A stretch of DNA of 64,000 nucleotides from Alitta virens (lineage: Eukaryota; Annelida; Polychaeta; Phyllodocida; Nereididae), in contig OW028580.1 in NCBI GenBank assembly GCA_932294295.1, positions 11,375,374 through 11,439,373 of the forward strand, given 5' to 3'. Positions 63,515 to 64,000 of this stretch are shown here, piece after piece. The translations under genes and the position numbers were made by a program. The notes under the pieces are model-generated. The model saw only the letters and a program-made list of their open reading frames with translations. It did not search any database and was not told the DNA's origin. Positions within the stretch are counted from its first letter, which is position 1; each line of letters begins with the position of its first letter.

Positions 63515-63684
63515 CTGTGTTTCCGTTAAGCTGAGTGTAACAGCAAGGTCCTTTCTTTCTTGTCCTACAACATAGTGGTTTTTCTCAAAGGCGTGTTCCA
63601 AGCGAAGCAGTTGAGAAGGGCTGAAGGCTGTCCTGATCCGCTTGGGTTTCCGGAAGGGCTGGAACAGGAAGTTGGCTTCAGGAC
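63515..63684 (-). CDS. Emx homeobox protein, exon with homeodomain residues 1-44
   Basis: The exon is 170 nt: two bases that finish a split codon, then 56 codons. It starts after a TTTTTATAG acceptor (AG at 63686-63685), so the intron before it is phase 1. It ends at CAG before a GTAAGT donor. Twelve flanking residues (with FLFQPFRK) precede the homeodomain. Diagnostic Emx residues are [19 protein letters not shown] and EKNHYVVG, then SLTETQ at positions 39-44. The split at Gln44/Val45 matches the other exon, which continues with VKVWFQN. The N-terminal exon with the rest of the protein is to the right of the window. Emx is the best call; the NHYVVG motif and the flanking FRKPKR argue against NK, Not or Hox families. 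Confidence 0.94.
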
Positions 63685-64000
63685 CTATAAAAAGAAGCAC
63701 CACGTGACTTTTAATAAACTACTTGAAATGTGTAGCAATTTTCAGACAAACAGTGGAGTAATGCTCAAAACTTATCATTATTAATATCAAGAAAGGGAAA
63801 AATTATGAATAATACTGACGCACTTTTTAGTATAGTAAAGAAAATTAAAAAAATACTTTTTAATGTTAAGTTCTTATTGACAAAGAGCACAACTAGTACA
63901 TCAATATACAGTGTAGATGGCAAAAATAAAAAACACAGTATTGCTAATGACATAAATTCTATCTACAGTGTACCCAACGATGTCCATCTGTCATGAAGCT
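63685..64000 (-). other. Part of the upstream emx intron (phase 1)
   Basis: Non-coding AT-rich sequence that ends at the acceptor of the homeodomain exon. The donor and the earlier exon lie outside the window. Confidence 0.75.

Noticed and set aside
63560..63784. 74-codon plus-strand ORF opposite the homeodomain exon
   Set aside because: It is the antisense shadow of the emx exon.

Overview
This window is eukaryotic, AT-rich and gene-poor. It has spliceosomal introns, many microsatellites, SINE and LINE remnants, a Polinton-type polymerase relic and a homeobox gene with a very large intron. The one clear host gene is an Emx (empty spiracles family) homeobox gene on the minus strand. The Emx protein, the Polinton relic and the interspersed repeats fit an invertebrate deuterostome such as an echinoderm or hemichordate. 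That placement is a guess; the sequence itself only supports 'bilaterian animal'.

Layout. 1-4.7 kb: a decayed protein-primed family B DNA polymerase of the Polinton/Maverick (adintovirus-like) type on the plus strand. It carries many stops and frameshifts, and short repeats lie upstream of it. 5-10 kb: small repeats, including a tandem array of about 72 bp, an element with TTGCCTAAGTCA inverted repeats, a foldback hairpin with a 20-bp array, and a tRNA-derived SINE inside a possible 1.5-kb inverted-repeat element. 11-16.4 kb: no gene recognised. 16.4-16.6 kb: the C-terminal end of a LINE reverse transcriptase. 16.6-26.9 kb: a 10.3-kb satellite built from a 12-bp unit, with nested duplications of about 0.6, 1.08 and 3.09 kb. 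27-38 kb: non-coding, with microsatellites, a C-rich G-quadruplex candidate and CpG-richer blocks downstream of emx.

38,138-64,000 is emx, read right to left. The penultimate exon (63,515-63,684) carries homeodomain residues 1-44. A 24,990-bp intron follows. The last exon (38,138-38,524) carries residues 45-60 and an acidic C-terminal tail. The first exon(s) lie beyond the right edge. The intron holds candidate control sequence: CTCF-like motif clusters, a CATGACG cluster, paired CCAAT boxes, hairpins and a block with Sox- and Otx-like sites. It also holds a 13-copy 35-bp minisatellite next to a SINE and several microsatellites. No function has been shown for any of these non-coding elements; they are listed as candidates.
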